This document shows, one piece after another, positions 10,395 to 23,880 of a stretch of 64,000 nt of DNA (the stretch's first letter is position 1; every line of letters begins with the position of its first letter). The position numbers were made by a program, and so were the translations under genes. The notes under the pieces were generated by a model. That model was not told where the DNA came from and did no database searches. It was given only the letters and a program-made list of their open reading frames with translations. Location of the stretch: assembly GCA_029891345.1 (NCBI GenBank), contig CM056993.1, positions 111,206,123 through 111,270,122 of the forward strand. The letters run 5' to 3'. Origin of the DNA: Dryococelus australis. Taxonomy: Eukaryota; Arthropoda; Insecta; Phasmatodea; Phasmatidae.

Positions 10395-13035
10395 GTGGGC
10401 ACCTTAATGGTGAGGAGGCAGGTGGCCAGTATAAAGGACTGGTCATGTGGCCTGTCTCAAGGGAACAAAATCCAAAACCACTGTCACTGCCCTACGAGTC
10501 GGCTGACCTTTAGGAACACATTTACCTGGAAGATGAAGTTTCTTCTGAGGTGGTGGTGTTGTTGCCAGCTGGAGACTCTTATCACCCTGTGGGGTGGGCT
10601 GGGCTGGTAGTCGCCTTAATGACACTTATCACCCTGTGGGGTGGGCTGGGCTGGTAGTCGCCTTGATGACACTTGGATGGTGATAGCCTCTGGATCTGTT
10701 TGTTACTGCAGATACAGGTTAAAGGGGAATTGGGTGTGCACAACCAGGGGTTAGCAGTTTCAATAGGAGGTTCCTCACTCCTTAGAAACGGTTCTAGAAT
10801 AGGATGAGGAGAGCCTTCAAGTTTTATAAGTGTAGGAAACAAATGTGTGTGCAGTGTGGAGTGAAGCTCCTGGGAGGAGGTACATTGTCCTGGGTGTAAG
10901 GCATGGGTAGTAAGGTGCTACTGAGACCAAGTAAAGTAGAGCCAGTACTTGTAGTTCTCTAGCATGTACTTCTGGTAACCCAGTTTTGTGATGATGAGAC
11001 AACACCTCGTGTTCCTTTCACCCAGCCCTGCAATAGAGTGGTGGACAGAACGATGGGCAACTTAAGTCACTTCCTGATAGAAGTTACCAGGTGTGGTATC
11101 CGCAGTAGGTCACTTAGTCAAAGTTGGTTCCAACCCCTTTCCAGCTGTGCTAGAGAATGGTGGCGGAGTATGGATCACCTTGATTTGCTGATTTGCCTGG
11201 TGTAGAGGTATCTAGTGCTTTGTGCTCCTCCAAATTCTACCAGTTTGGCAGAACTAGGATCTGCCTCTTAATGGTGTGGGTATTTGGTGTTTGCCTGTGG
11301 AGTTGCCAGCTTCACTTTATGGTCTGACCTACTTAGGAATTCTAAGTCTTTTACACAAAGAACGTTAGCACACAGAGGATAATTAAGTTTCACGTGTTTT
11401 ATTATGTGAGTAATAAGACACGGTAGCACTGTGCTACCTCCTAATCTAGACTTTGAAAAACGGAAGAAAATCCTAGCCATTCCAGGGGGAGGAAGTCCTG
11501 GAAGTTAATCTAATAGAAGGCATTACTTGGTGTTAGAGAAACTAATAAATTTACAACAAATTTCCTGACTAACTTGGTGGTTGTTTTGAAGGAACCAATT
11601 GGGTGGGAGGAGACGTCTACTGGAAGATTAGTGTCAATGGTTGTCGTCACCATCCTGTGGGCAGGGTCCTGAAGGGATGTGTTCAACGTGACCTAGTTAC
11701 CAATGGAGTAGGTTCTGGGTTTAACACCAGAAGGTGGTAAGGAAGGTGGAGCGAAGTCGTTGGGAGCCTCTGGTGTGACCTACTGGTTGAGATCCACCCT
11801 TTGTGAGCTATTGAATCTCCAATAGTACCAGTGGTCATGCACCCGATGTCTACCTCTGGCCCTTGTGAGTGGTGGAGGTGCAGAGACTGAAGATTTCGGG
11901 TCAAACCAAATCTTTTATACTTATCTCTGCTCGAGAGCTCGGAAGCCAGGGGTGCAGGGGGAGAGAGCCTCGGTTGCAGGGGTTGAAAATTCAAGGTTGC
12001 TGATGCGGCATTTTCATATCTTATCTTGGGGTGTCTGCTGGAGTAGACTGGGTGCTGCCCTCCCTCGCTGCCATGCCTTGGAACTAGCTCAGCCAATAGT
12101 TCAGTTGTGCGGAGGGGGCAGTTTGACGACTTCTTGGAATATTGGATTATGACGTACTCTTAACTCCTGCATTGGCACGAGCGATTGCCAGGAAGCTAAA
12201 GCACTAGAATTCGGGTAGAGGTGACCGGTTGAACTGACTGGGGTGTGTGAGGTGCGTAGCATTGAATACTATGCTGATTCCCTCTCCTATTGTTGTCTGT
12301 GTGTCCTGACGTAATGCTCAGCTACAGATGCAGCGCTAGGATGACTAAGCTAGGATAGTACGGGATTAGTCCTGAGAAGGACTGTGAGGATAGGGTTCCC
12401 TTGCTTGATAGGGAGGCATGTTAGCAGGGTTCGTCGCGAAGAGTGACACCTGACTAAATTAGAGGTCGAGTGGTCAGACTACTCATAGCGAAGGGGCTTA
12501 AATGGTAAGCAGTTCTGAGCAGTGAGTTTTGGAGACTGCAGCATAGTGAAGTTGAAGTGGGAAATGTCTGAGCAACAAGTGCTAGACTGGTAGTTTGATC
12601 CTTTCCTGGCGGCTAGTGCGGTGGGTGTCAAAGAACTGGCCCGGAGTCAAAAACTACATCCTTTTATACTCTTTCAGGCTGCTGCTTGATGCTAATTGGC
12701 TGGCATCATTAGGGGGAGGGGTGGTCGGTGAGCGGGGGTAGCGAATGCATGACTGAGGAGGGGAATCAAAGACAAACGGAAGTCCTACTAGTAATGCTAT
12801 CTAGCGGCGAGCTAGTAATTCTATCTAGCGGTGAGTAAAAGAACTCATTGCCTATATGCACAAAATCAGAGAGCTGGTGAATAAAACAATCTAAATGGTA
12901 GATAAAACAATCTCAAGTCAGGACATGCTGTAATGTTACTTGAAACTCCTAAGAAAAGCTAAGCATAGGATGGAGCTGAAGTCGTTGAATCACCATTGTC
13001 ATTAAGATTGTCATGCGTCAAAAGTTTGAAAGTTT
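10395..13035 (+). mobile_element. Family X-related repeat, copy 3
   Basis: A GC-rich block in the 9236-15792 intron. Its last 750 bases match the tail of copy 4 in the same orientation: both have GATGCTAATTGGC, a G-rich run, GCTATCTA, GAACTCATTGCC / GAACTCGTTGCC, and GGATGGAGCTGA in the same order (12690-12990 against 32868-33165). The left limit is a guess; the part before 12290 was not matched convincingly to the other copies and could be a different repeat. No intact reading frame. Confidence 0.45.
10574..10671 (+). repeat. Tandem duplication, two 47-bp units
   Basis: CTTATCACCCTGTGGGGTGG begins at 10578 and again at 10625; the copies match across the full 47-bp unit except for one or two bases. 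A local, recent duplication inside family X-related sequence. Confidence 0.9.
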
Positions 13036-13269
13036 TAGGTCAGCTTGCATTTGGTGTCGGATTACAATCAATTGTATACTGTCGTTTGAGATGTTATATT
13101 CTTTATTTAAACGAGGTAAGGTGAAATGTTTGTTAACGTATTATTTACTGTAAAAATAATATAGTAATACTTTTTTTAAAATCCCCATTTTTATTGTGGT
13201 TATAAGCTAAACTTTATTCACAGATAATGTGCAGCTCTCATTATACTCAAAATTAAGTCTAAAAAGGTC

Positions 13270-14345
13270 AGAAGTTGTATTTTATTAAGTTCATGTCAAT
13301 CCCCTGCTCTGGCTTTATCCCCATTTTGACCATTTTCACAGGAGTGGGCATGAGCCATGTTCCCCCAACACCATTCAGAGAGTAAAGAAGCGAGTATTCC
13401 ACTTTGTGCTGTTGGTTGGGGTTTAGCAGTAATCCCGCCTTGTCTGCCAATACCGGCACAGAGTGCATAGTTGCTGTCGTATCTTTCTGTGGAGTACTTG
13501 GTATACCAGCGATAATCCTGCCCTACCTGGGTACTGTCAAGAAGCTGGCAGTAGTGGTCTTAAAGAACATTTCCACAGCGTTTCAGTGTGCTGGCGGTCA
13601 CCTTGCCCTATCCGATAACCTGGGAACGGGGACATGTATTGCAAGGTCGCTGCACCACAAGGGAGGTATCTGCTCTCTGTGAGACTGCCCAAACTTTCCT
13701 TCCCTTTTAGGATTGTTCATAAAGCTTGTACCATAAAGCAGCTTGCCATACTGGACATCCACTAGAAACGTTCTCTTTCTCCTTTCCGTATGCTATACCA
13801 CTGCTGGGCAATGGAAGGCAGCTAAGCAGAGCTTGGCTTTCACCAAGGAGATTGTGGAGTCTTTGCATAGGCCCAACAAAATGTACTCATTGCATGAGTA
13901 AGCAGTGTGACAGAAGGGCTTCGTCATCTGTCAACGACCACTGTCATTCTCACCTGGGAGGAAGGAGCATCCAGGTTACCTTCACATGGGTTGCTTTCAT
14001 CATTTTGAGAGCTATATCACACATTCCCGACTCCATCAACATGCAGACCTGATGGACCATGTCCAATCACCAGTAGGAAGATAGTTTGCCGGCTGGTGTT
14101 GCATAATGACTGTACCATCACTGAAGCTTTCACTCCAGCCTGAACATAGACCTGACCTGTGATATGCCTGGCCCCGTCTCAAGCTCATAGGACCATAATA
14201 TCTGCACCCGCAGCTCAGTCAGCCCCAGCCAGCAATCTCCCATCAACAGGGCTCTGGTGTCTTAGCCTTCCGGAGGGGAACAATTGACATCATCCACTAG
14301 TAGAGTACCACGCCAGTTGCAGCATCCAAATAATGCCTAAGCGAT
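13270..14345. other. GC-richer unclassified block in intron
   Basis: Composition here differs from the AT-rich intron around it, which suggests an inserted element. Frames on both strands are short and I recognise no domain. Boundaries follow the composition change only. Confidence 0.3.
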
Positions 14346-15269
14346 CTTGAGCACTGTGTAACATATGGAAAATCAGAGGATGTGGTTCTTAGTTATTAAT
14401 TAATAATTATTGAAGGTCTTGAAGAAACATATCTTAGTTACTGTAGTTATTTGATTCTGTCTCAAAAATAACATTTTTTAAATGAGAAATTTTTAGTCAC
14501 TTACATAGGTAGACATTTTAGAGTAAAACAATAGTCTTGTATGTGCGACATCCAAGTATGTGCGGTGTCAATTGTTATAGGGAGGGCCAAAATGCATAAA
14601 AACTTCTGGCTTGGAAGGATAAGCTTTGTCTGTCTGATTGATAATGGACATGGCCAAATGCTGCCTCTTTTCCTCCCCTTCATAGCAGGTGAAGTGGGAG
14701 ATGGTCACCTAGCAACCAATGTGGTGTCCTAGTGCCATCCCTCTAGTGGCCAATTGAGTAGGGGTGAACAGATCCTATGAAGGCGTGGTTGTTGTGTCCT
14801 TGTAAATTGCAGCTGATTTAGACCTGGTCTTCTTCAGCATGTCCCCTCCCCTCTTCTGTTGGCACATGTTCTATTATGGAGATGCTCACTGTAAACTAAC
14901 TTCGTCACCGTTTTGACCAGTTTTACCAAATGTTTTCTTTCTTTTTTCCCATCATGTTGTGATTTGCCAATTAAGGGCAACTACATATCACACCACCTAC
15001 ATTTTATCATTAGAAAACATTTTAAAAAATTGTTTTTATTTCCAACTTTTACACTTTTGCAATGATTTTTAATTTTTTTTATTGAATTTTTGGGAAAGGT
15101 CCTGTCTCTTGAATGATTTCATAAAATTGTTACCCTTGTAAAATCTGTACCCGTAAAATTGATTGTGAATTGAATATTTTCACTTAAGAAGATACCAGCA
15201 CAAATTTACAGCATGGCCAAAGTAAATGGAATCAGAAAGTTTTTGTATGTGGAGTATGAATGACGTACC

Positions 15270-15485
15270 AAATGCAATACAGTCCACAGTCAACACTCTT
15301 TTCTAAGACCCCTGAAATAGCAACCCTCTCGAAATAACAACCCATTTTTGTGGAAATATAACACGAATTTAATTGAAAAAATTATTTTGAAAACATCCCC
15401 TTTGAAATATACAACCCCTTTGAAATAACAGCCCTTTTCTTGGGAACCAGAAAAGGTTTGAGAATCAAGAGTTTACTCTATATGG
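15270..15485. repeat. Probable DNA-transposon end (AACCCCTTTGAAATAACA-type repeats)
   Basis: Contains a reiterated phrase, GAAATAGCAACCC / GAAATAACAACCC / GAAATATACAACCCC / GAAATAACAGCCC, ending in TCAAGAGTTTACTCTA. Ends reading TAGAGTAAACTCTTGA on the other strand are typical of pogo/Tigger-like terminal repeats. No partner end was located, so this is a fragment or misjudged. Confidence 0.3.
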
Positions 15486-15600
15486 TGTTATTTTTTTTTT
15501 AAAGAAATCAGCTAGGCAAGGAAATCTATGTATTTAAGTAAAATCATAAAAGGGTTCTTTTTGAGATGTGCATAAAAAGGTTGGTGATTGTAGTGTGTAT

Positions 15601-15652
15601 GCCCACGAAAGTACTGGCCAACACATGCCCACGAAAGTACTGGCCAACACAT
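15601..15652 (+). repeat. Tandem duplication, two perfect 26-bp units
   Basis: The unit starting GCCCACGAAAGTACTGGCCA occurs at 15601 and 15627 with no mismatch seen. It lies 140 bases upstream of an exon. Confidence 0.95.
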
Positions 15653-15792
15653 TTAATTGGAGGTTGGGTAAAAAATATGCCTACATTAAAATGTAGAGGA
15701 AATGGAAAATGAGCTAACAGGACTTAGTGGAGATAACTTATAATAGGTGTTGTATTTCAGCTTGATTTGTGTGTTTTGTTTTGATTGTTCAG

Positions 15793-16005
15793 AATGCATT
15801 GTTGCAAGAGACAAGCGAAGAGTGGGAGCAGTGTGAGAAAAAGATGAAGGATGTACGAGCTTGGATGGAGAAGTCTAGGCAAGCCCTTGAGTCTCCACAG
15901 AACAAGAAGAGACCCTTGCGTGACCAGCTGGCTCTACGGGAGAAGATGCTGAGTGATGTGGCTGTACAGAAAACAAAAATTTCTATGTCTGTCGAAAAGC
16001 TACAG
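15793..16005 (+). CDS. Msp300: Nesprin (Msp300-like) exon, spectrin rod, 71 codons
   Basis: Begins [17 protein letters not shown] (helix C with Trp at residue 11), then [15 protein letters not shown], the helix A of the next repeat, with its Trp 105 residues after that of the exon at 8749. It continues [16 protein letters not shown] and ends [10 protein letters not shown]. Acceptor TTCAG is at 15788-15792, donor CAG|GTACAG at 16006. Phase 0. The short linker RPLRDQ and SVEKLQ give the impression of nesprin rather than spectrin or dystonin, but this is recollection of family style, not an alignment. A 670-bp microsatellite starts only 93 bases past the donor. Confidence 0.86.
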
Positions 16006-16094
16006 GTACAGGATTACAAATGTTACATTTGGATAGAGTTACAAGAGTAACAGCTAGTTTTAGTTTTTTGGAAGGGGCAAGTACACAAATTGTC

Positions 16095-16768
<674 letters not shown>

Positions 16769-16794
16769 TCTCTTGTAGTGATGATGGTATTACT

Positions 16795-17741
16795 GTATTT
16801 ACTTGTGTAAATGCCTCACTTTTTTAAAATAAAGTTTGTTGTTAAATAAAGGCATATTTATTTTTCTGTGCCTTTTGAAGTTTCTCCCTCTCGTTACACC
16901 AGTGCCTTCCGCATTTCGTATAAACATGTTTTCTTGCAGCAATTATTTTATTTTTTTTTCATTTTAAGTGGATAATCAATAACTTTCAACTTGAATTTAA
17001 CAGTGTCGCTGGATTTTTTCCACTCACTAATTTTGCTTGTGTTTCACTATATCACGTTCACAGAAGAGAGAAAACTTAAATGTTCAATGCAGTAGCAATG
17101 TGGCAACATTGTAGAGAAGGTCAATGGGTCAGTGAAATAGTTTTTTTTTTTTGAAGTTGCAGGCAGCCACAGCTAACCAAAGCGCTCACTAGCTAGTCAC
17201 ACCCACTTCTCCTCCTCCCTTACATCCATCCTACCCTCTGCATCAGTCGTTCTCACCATGCTACCCTCTCCCCACATTATGAATATATTTATTGATACCA
17301 CACATACAGCAATGACATAAACACAAATTTTTTTTCAGCCAGCCAAATTTGTGCTTACTCAGCATGGCTGTTTAACACCGTACTGTGTGCGTTGCATGCA
17401 AGATAACCATTACTGATACTTTCCTATAGGCTGTTCACAGTAAAGTGAGCACTTTTGAGGCTCTAGTTACTTTTTTCTTTCAGCTATTTTTTATCCTTTA
17501 ACCACCTTTTTAAATAAATATTGCCATGTAAGTAATAAATACAGTGTGTATATTCCACCGCACTCGGAATTAACATTTAACTCTAAAGTGGAAATATATT
17601 TATTGGCTGTTATTCCAAGTGCGAGCGCTTTCAAAAGTACTCATGTTACCATGAATAGCCTATATCTGTTTCCATCCAGAAGCTTTTAGAATAAGGTGGG
17701 GCGTTTACATGGGTGGGGTACTTACATGAGTAACTATGGTA
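16795..17741. mobile_element. Putative non-autonomous TIR element, about 0.95 kb
   Basis: The left end TACTGTATTTACTTGTGTAA resembles the reverse complement of the right end, TACCATAGTTACTCATGTAA, and behind each lies a second matching phrase (GTAAATGCCTCAC against GTAAACGCCCCAC, then a TAAAATAAAG-like stretch). No transposase frame lies inside and no clear target duplication was seen. End-similarity is seen; the transposon reading is inference. Confidence 0.4.
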
Positions 17742-18404
17742 CTTTAAAAATTCTTTAATTATGCATATTTATAAAATTTTATGAGATTTTTTATTGTATG
17801 TCTATACTTAATTTTGTTTCACAGTTTGTCTAAAATTTGTTTGCATGAGGTCAGTGTGACAAACTTTTTGGACCAGGTGCCACTTTTTTATTTTTCTATC
17901 ATCTTGTTCTACATCAGATGTTATTGTGCAATTTATATTTGCCGCAATTCCCATGTATCCCTCTCCTGAGTGGGTGCTTTTTGTTCTTTGTGTAGAAACC
18001 ATGTTTTTGTACTTCTACCTATCTGTGATTATTATGGATGCCTCTTTTCGCATGTTACAAAATCACAAAATTTCTTCAGTTATTTGAAATCATGTTTATA
18101 AGCAAATGGTTCATGAAATCACAAAATAATAGTGTAAGATTTACTTGTGAAGTGGTAAAAACATAGTCTGTTTGAGATATTGTTTGTTAATAGTGCTGAA
18201 TCATTTTTAGAATGTTTGTTTGAAGAACGAATTGCCCGTCGACAATTACATTCAGGTGTTTTGAATGAAACGTTAAAACTAGGGATGGGCCGATACCGAT
18301 ACCAATACAGATTAACCGGCAGATACCATGACCATTGGCATCGGCAGTATCTGAACATTATTTGCTGATTATCATTCACCGATTAGTAGCACTTAGATTA
18401 CTTC

Positions 18405-18800
18405 AGTAGCACCTCATTGCGATCCTGTTCATTCACTTTTTCTGTACAAGTTTTTTTTTGTACAATCCCGACAAATATCCTATATAATCAATGCTAAATA
18501 AACCTGCATCCTGTATCTCGTAAAGCATTAATTTACCGCATCTGTCAATCAGATATTCTGTCCAAAAACTCAAAATATATTCGGAATCAGAACAATTGTT
18601 TTTCGATTATTTGTTCTCGTTGTTTACATTTTACTGTATTTCCTGTCTGTACATTTGCCAAAGATTGTGTGCAGTATAGTTTTTGAACACTACGTGAATT
18701 CAAAACAATGTAAATAATCAACAGTTGGTGCTGTAGATAGTATTGATTATATCCCGCAAGAGTTTTTTGTTTTATGTTCTCCTTACTTTTTTACTTCATA
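18405..18800 (+). repeat. Left arm of a long inverted repeat
   Basis: Matches the reverse complement of 19755-20175 with moderate divergence: CCAAAGATTG, TTTTTGAACACTA, GTGAAT, GGTGCT and GATAGTATTG appear in order. The left arm lies inside the hAT-type element at 18280-19689 while the right arm lies just outside it, so the arms are not simply that element's termini. Arms are about 400 bases and separated by about 950. Confidence 0.6.
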
Positions 18801-19119
18801 TGTAGGTTGATGACAATGAGAAAGCAACTTGTATTCTTATTCTTCTTATGCATATACTGCACTCATAGGTTGGTGACATTGAAAAGAAAATCACACTCTC
18901 TATGACACCATTCAACAAATTGTGGTTTTGTTAAGTTATTTTTTAATGGAAATTGACAGGTTATAATCGTGGCAGTATTTTGCTGTGTGTACTTATTATT
19001 GGAAGCTGTCGCCTTTAGTTAGAATTTTAAAGGTTTGAATAAGACTAGGCGAGTAATAATTGGCAAAAATTGTCGCAAATAAATCAGTTGTCATTTTAAC
19101 CAAGGGATTGAGTATGGCT

Positions 19120-19310
19120 CGGCAGACGAAGGGGTACTAGGCAAAAATAATAACATAAATAAAAATAAAATTTCACTCAATTTCAAGTGAATATTTTATA
19201 TCAAATTAATTTCAATGAGTTCTTTTTAACTACATCTTTAGGCTGTTGGTTTAAATAAACATGCATTTTGAGGTTATGTACGATATTTCTCTGGTCTAAA
19301 ATACAAGTCC
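19120..19310 (+). repeat. Dispersed repeat, inverse partner of 9640-9810
   Basis: Reverse-complement match to 9640-9810. It lies inside the 1.4 kb hAT-type element, so it may be part of that element's body, with 9640-9810 a remnant of a related copy. Confidence 0.5.
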
Positions 19311-19754
19311 ACATCAGATTGCCTGAAGTTTTGAAGGTGGTCTTTAATAAACTCAGTTTGTAATGAATACCGTATTGTGTGGTAACAATTTTTTTTGTCT
19401 GTTAAGTTGCTTATTTTCCCAGTTAAATTGTGTTTCTTATAATTTATTATTAAAATTAGTGTTGTATTTCATTTCTATGCTGTAGACACCTAATATAAAG
19501 TGCTTAAATTGTTCACAAAAACTGAAGACTTCAATTTAAGTAATAAAAGTGTGTCCTTATATGTATTGGAAATTGGGAATTATGATTCTGCTTATCAAAA
19601 CTGGTATTGGCATCGCTGTAATCGGCGGCGTTGGCAGCTGAAAATTGGTGTTTTTGGTATCTGCAAAATGTGGTATCGGCCCATCCCTAGTGAACACATA
19701 AGAATAATAAGATTTCGAGATGGTTTCTCATAGTCGCCAACCTACGAATGCATT

Positions 19755-20175
19755 AAAGATGTAGGAAGAAGAAGAAAAACTGTTGCGGAATGTAAACAAT
19801 ACTATCGATAGCACCAGTTATCGATTTTCCGTGTTGTTTTGCATTCACATAGTGTTCAAAAACGAATGACGCATGCAATCTTTGGTGAATGTACTGAAGA
19901 AAAATGTGATTAAACCTAAATAACTGGAATGAATAATCGAAAATCCACTCTATTTCATAGCTAAACAATTGTTCAGAATATATTTTGGCCTTCGGGCAGA
20001 ACATCTTCTCTATGGATGCGGGAAATTTATGTTTTAAGAGTTGTAGAAAGCTGATTTTTTTAACTTTGTTTATATAGAATAGTTTTCGGGACTGTCTAAA
20101 AGAAACTACTATTATGGAAAAACAAAATGAACACAATCGCAGCAACGAGGTTTCGCTGTATTCACACACCCCTAC
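19755..20175 (-). repeat. Right arm of a long inverted repeat
   Basis: The inverse of 18405-18800. The single 138-codon minus-strand frame across it has no recognisable domain and the left arm does not preserve it, so I do not call it a gene. Confidence 0.6.
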
Positions 20176-21854
20176 TTTTGACCCAAAAATGTGGGTACAG
20201 GTATTATGTGATGAAGTGTGAAAAGAAATGACTAAACTATGCTATAGTTTCTTACATACTGAAATTTGACAGCCAAAAAGACATCTAAAAGACCGCCTAC
20301 TTATTTAGTGAATTGCCACATAATGTATTTAGTCTATTGAAATATGTGTGTTATAGCAGTAATGTTTAATGCATTGTTGTGATGAATTCAAGACACAAGA
20401 TAACTACACACATTTGTTTTTATTTGCCACAACAGTTGACTTTTACGTAATAAAGTAATGAGCATTGCTTGAGTGCACCAAGCACATTTTGACAGTCTGA
20501 CTACAACAGAGTTCATCTGGTGATCTGGCAACAACGTAACAACATCATTATGTGCTGCTGTAGGTAGACAGTGCGACATCTCTTCACCAACTCTTCCATG
20601 CATTTAATTTACAGGCCCAAGGTCCCAGAGAACAGAACACTGATCGCAAATCTCATAATCATTCAGTAATAAGGGAGATGCATGTGCAGATAAATGACTC
20701 AGATTACAGTTCCAGCTGTTTCCTGTAGGCCTCGTGTCCTATCATGTTGATAAAAATGTTTGAAAATCACTGGCAATAAATTGTATTACCCTTCACTGAA
20801 TAGCTTTAAATTTGTGTGGGGAATGTTCATTGATAAGTGATTTCCCATGCCTTTATTTGCAAAATTTCATGTGATACTGTGTGTTTGTTCTTATCTCACA
20901 ATTGAAATTGGTGCCTTTATATCAAGTTACGGGAATTTCCCAACTTTAGGACTTTGGAATCCACACCTCATTGCAAACCAGTACTGTAGTGCAATTGTGT
21001 GAATCGTACAACTCACAGTTTCCCATATGAAGCAAAATGAACATATATGTTAATAGAGGAGGTAGTTGCTCAGCAGAATTTGCTTCCTATACGAGGTGGC
21101 ATTCTGGTATTCGTGGACAACTTAAATATTGGATGATGTGCTTAATGAAGGCAGTGCAGGCAGTGGAATTTCTTAAAGAAAACTGCATACCATATTAGTG
21201 TTATTCTACCCATGGAAATGACCATACTGTTCTAATTAGGCTTAGGATCTAACTGGTGAATTCAGAATTAGAAAGCATTTAATGCCACTAAGCCAATTGT
21301 GGATTCTTGCTAATGTGAAATTGAAGACATTGTTACTGTAACTGATGCTTAGTAAATGGATTACTTTGTAAGGTTCTGCATAGTTTCATGTTCAGCTCAT
21401 CATTTATTTATCAGACAAAAAATACCTAATGCTATTTACATAATTACTGGTACCCATGTTGTAATTGATTTAAGTTTTAAAATTTTTAACCATACAACTA
21501 TCGTATTAGACAATTCCCATTCTAATGTGTGCAAAATAATAAGAAGCCAATTTCATTGATTACCACTTTGAACATTCCATTTTGGGTAAGTTACTAAGTC
21601 ACAAATATGTTTCATATATAACCATAGCAATGCCATTTTCTCAGGAAACTTGGCAAATTGTCTATATCACAGATTAGGTTTAGGAATGTTAAATGTTTGC
21701 ATGAGCTGTTCTGAAGAAAGAAGGGTGGAGCACATTGTTTTCCTGTTTCCAGTAAAATGTGTATTGCATGAATCTGTATTAAACCAACCAATGTTTTTCA
21801 TAAGTGAAACTCATGGTTCAAGATAGTGATAAAATTTGTCTTGTATGTTGGCAG
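20176..21854 (+). other. Intron sequence, nothing recognised
   Basis: AT-rich without recognisable repeats or coding exons; ends in TGTTGGCAG, the acceptor of the next exon. Confidence 0.55.
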
Positions 21855-22004
21855 GTTCATTTCCGTTCTGGTGTGGGCGGGGATGCTAAAGTTACAGAAT
21901 CTGCTGAAGAAATCCTGAAAGAATTGGACCAGCTGCATGACGTTGTGAAAGAGCAGTCTACCAGTTTGGAGACATGCCTGGCCCAGCTTGATCAGTACCA
22001 ACAG
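21855..22004 (+). CDS. Msp300: Nesprin (Msp300-like) exon, spectrin rod, 50 codons
   Basis: Reads VHFRSGVGGDAKVTESAEEI at the start and LETCLAQLDQYQQ at the end. Acceptor GGCAG is at 21850-21854, donor CAG|GTTAGG at 22005. Phase 0. It provides helices B and C of the repeat begun in the exon at 15793, with a glycine-rich B-C turn or linker at its start. Heptad Leu and Val positions are clear. Confidence 0.84.
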
Positions 22005-22500
22005 GTTAGGTTTATGATGCTAGTATGGCAAATGTAAATACAGATATTAAATTCATTGCGTACTCAATTTTTGTATCTTATTTAATGTAGGCACCATCAT
22101 GTAGCAGTTGACATTCATTTCATTATCACATTTGCTATGAATTCCATTCTAAGATAATAAAGGAAACCATTATTGTGGAGGCTCCCTTGTAATTTCACCT
22201 TAAACCAATCTATGGCTTGTTTACTACCCTTTGTCACTGTGATGTTTTCCCCCTTCAAAAATTTTGACAAAATTCTGTGTCAGAAAAAAATTTGGAAAAT
22301 GATATTTTTTTTAGATAGAAAAATTGTTTAGAATTTATATTTTTTAAGCATACAAGATTTTTTTTTGTTAGGCCTATTCTAGTAACTATTATTCTTACAG
22401 AAGTTCAAATGTTGTTTCGAGTTAAATGATATACATATATGACATGAAGCATTCTCCACAATAATTTTATTTCCTTTCGAATTGCAAAACATTACAATAC

Positions 22501-23460
22501 AGTAGACTCCCGCTAGTTTGACTTCGGTTAGATTGGCTGCCGGAAAGTCCGGCTGCCTGATCGGCCTGCCACCTGTCCGTGAGTCACGCGTCCCTTCCTT
22601 ATCTCCCCCGCTCAGACAGACATGCCGCCACTTGTCTCTCTAGTTTTTGGTTACACAGTAAAAGTAGATTAGTTGATTAATAGTTTCGGTTATGTACAGG
22701 TATATATTGTGTGTTTTTAATGTGTAATAAGTGTTGAAAGGAAATGTACGTATGCTAGTATGAAACAAAGACTAAATGCCGTAGAGTGTATTGGTAAAAG
22801 TGGATCAGTACAAAGTATTGGTAATCCTCTCTTAGTGTTGGTAAAAGCACAGTTAATTACTGGTGCAGTAATAGAAAGTCTATTGACAATTTCTGCACTT
22901 AAGTGGATACAGAAGAAGCACTTTCAACACTTCGCACCTTAAGAAAACCTAAAAATGAATTGGTGGATGATGCATTGTGAGTTTGGTCAATGCAAGAGGG
23001 CTGAAGAGGCTCTCCAATAAGTGGCCCAATTTTAAAAGAAAAGCAAATATCCTACACCCAAAACTTCAAAATGAGGGTACATTGATGGTTTACATGCTGG
23101 AAGAAACATCATGTAATTAATTTCCGTCGCATTTATGGTGAAAAACTTTCAATAGACCCATCAGCAGCAAGTGATTTTTTGAAAAGTTCACTGACATCGT
23201 TACCCAAGGAAACCTTACCCCAGAGCAAGTGTATGATAGTGATGAAACGGACTGAATGTCAAATTTTTGCTCAATTAAACTTTTGCTGGTGTTAAGGAAA
23301 TTTCAGCCCCAGGTGTTAAGGCCAGAAAAGAAAAAATTACGGCTGCATTATGTTCAAATGTCTTAGGGACCTATAAGCTGCCCCTTTATTTGATTGTTAA
23401 GAGAGCAAAACCAAGGGCTTTTAAGTTCTTTAGCATGTCTTCGCTTCCAGTATACTATAG
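22501..23460 (+). mobile_element. Degenerate Tigger/pogo-type DNA transposon
   Basis: Starts with CAGTAGACTCCCGCTAGTTT, the terminal-repeat style of pogo/Tigger elements. From 22760 the + strand encodes MKQRLNAVECIGKSGSVQSI, a psq-type helix-turn-helix, then after frame breaks GEKLSIDPSAAS, then a stretch around 23200-23260 that corresponds to the NxDETGL catalytic block, and PRAFKFF-like residues near 23410. Several stops and frameshifts interrupt it, so it is dead. The right end was not found and is probably truncated or overlain by the next repeat. Family call is by motif order. Confidence 0.65.
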
Positions 23461-23880
23461 GTAGGGACTGTATCAACTGGACTAGCTGTCTGATTACTCT
23501 TGGATTGAATTACTAGTGGTTGGGGTTCTAACTTACTGCACACCAGGTGTACAGTACGAGTGGCTGTCGACTGTGTGGGTTTTCAACGTACCAGTATCCG
23601 GTGAAGGGAGCTCGCAGTTCTACACTTGCTGCAATAAAATGAGATTCAAGTGCATCTCCTGATTTGCTTTGGTGGTTCGTCATCTATTGAGAAAGGAACA
23701 AACACCCTAGAAAATAGTACTCGGAGGTTTAAGAGAAACTCAATTCATCCCATGAAGAATAAACATGGTGGCCCGTACTACCTCCTAACTAGCTGGTGCT
23801 GAACGGAAGTTAGAATACATTAATCCAGGTGAAGGAGACTTATTCCTAAACTGAACAAGACAATCTGGCTAGGTCAGGGC
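23461..23880. other. Unclassified intronic block, probably repeat
   Basis: More GC than the intron around it, with an AATAAA at about 23633. Its composition resembles family X, but no clear match was seen. Confidence 0.25.

Larger units (their letters stand above)
18280..19689. mobile_element. Non-autonomous hAT-type element, about 1.4 kb
   Basis: The ends are TAGGGATGGGCCGATACC at 18280 and its reverse complement, GGTATCGGCCCATCCCTA, finishing at 19689, an exact 18-base inverted repeat. The flanking octamers are GTTAAAAC (left) and GTGAACAC (right), six of eight identical, as expected for a decayed 8-bp hAT target duplication. The interior has no transposase frame. It lies in the intron between the exons at 15793 and 21855. 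Confidence 0.68.
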
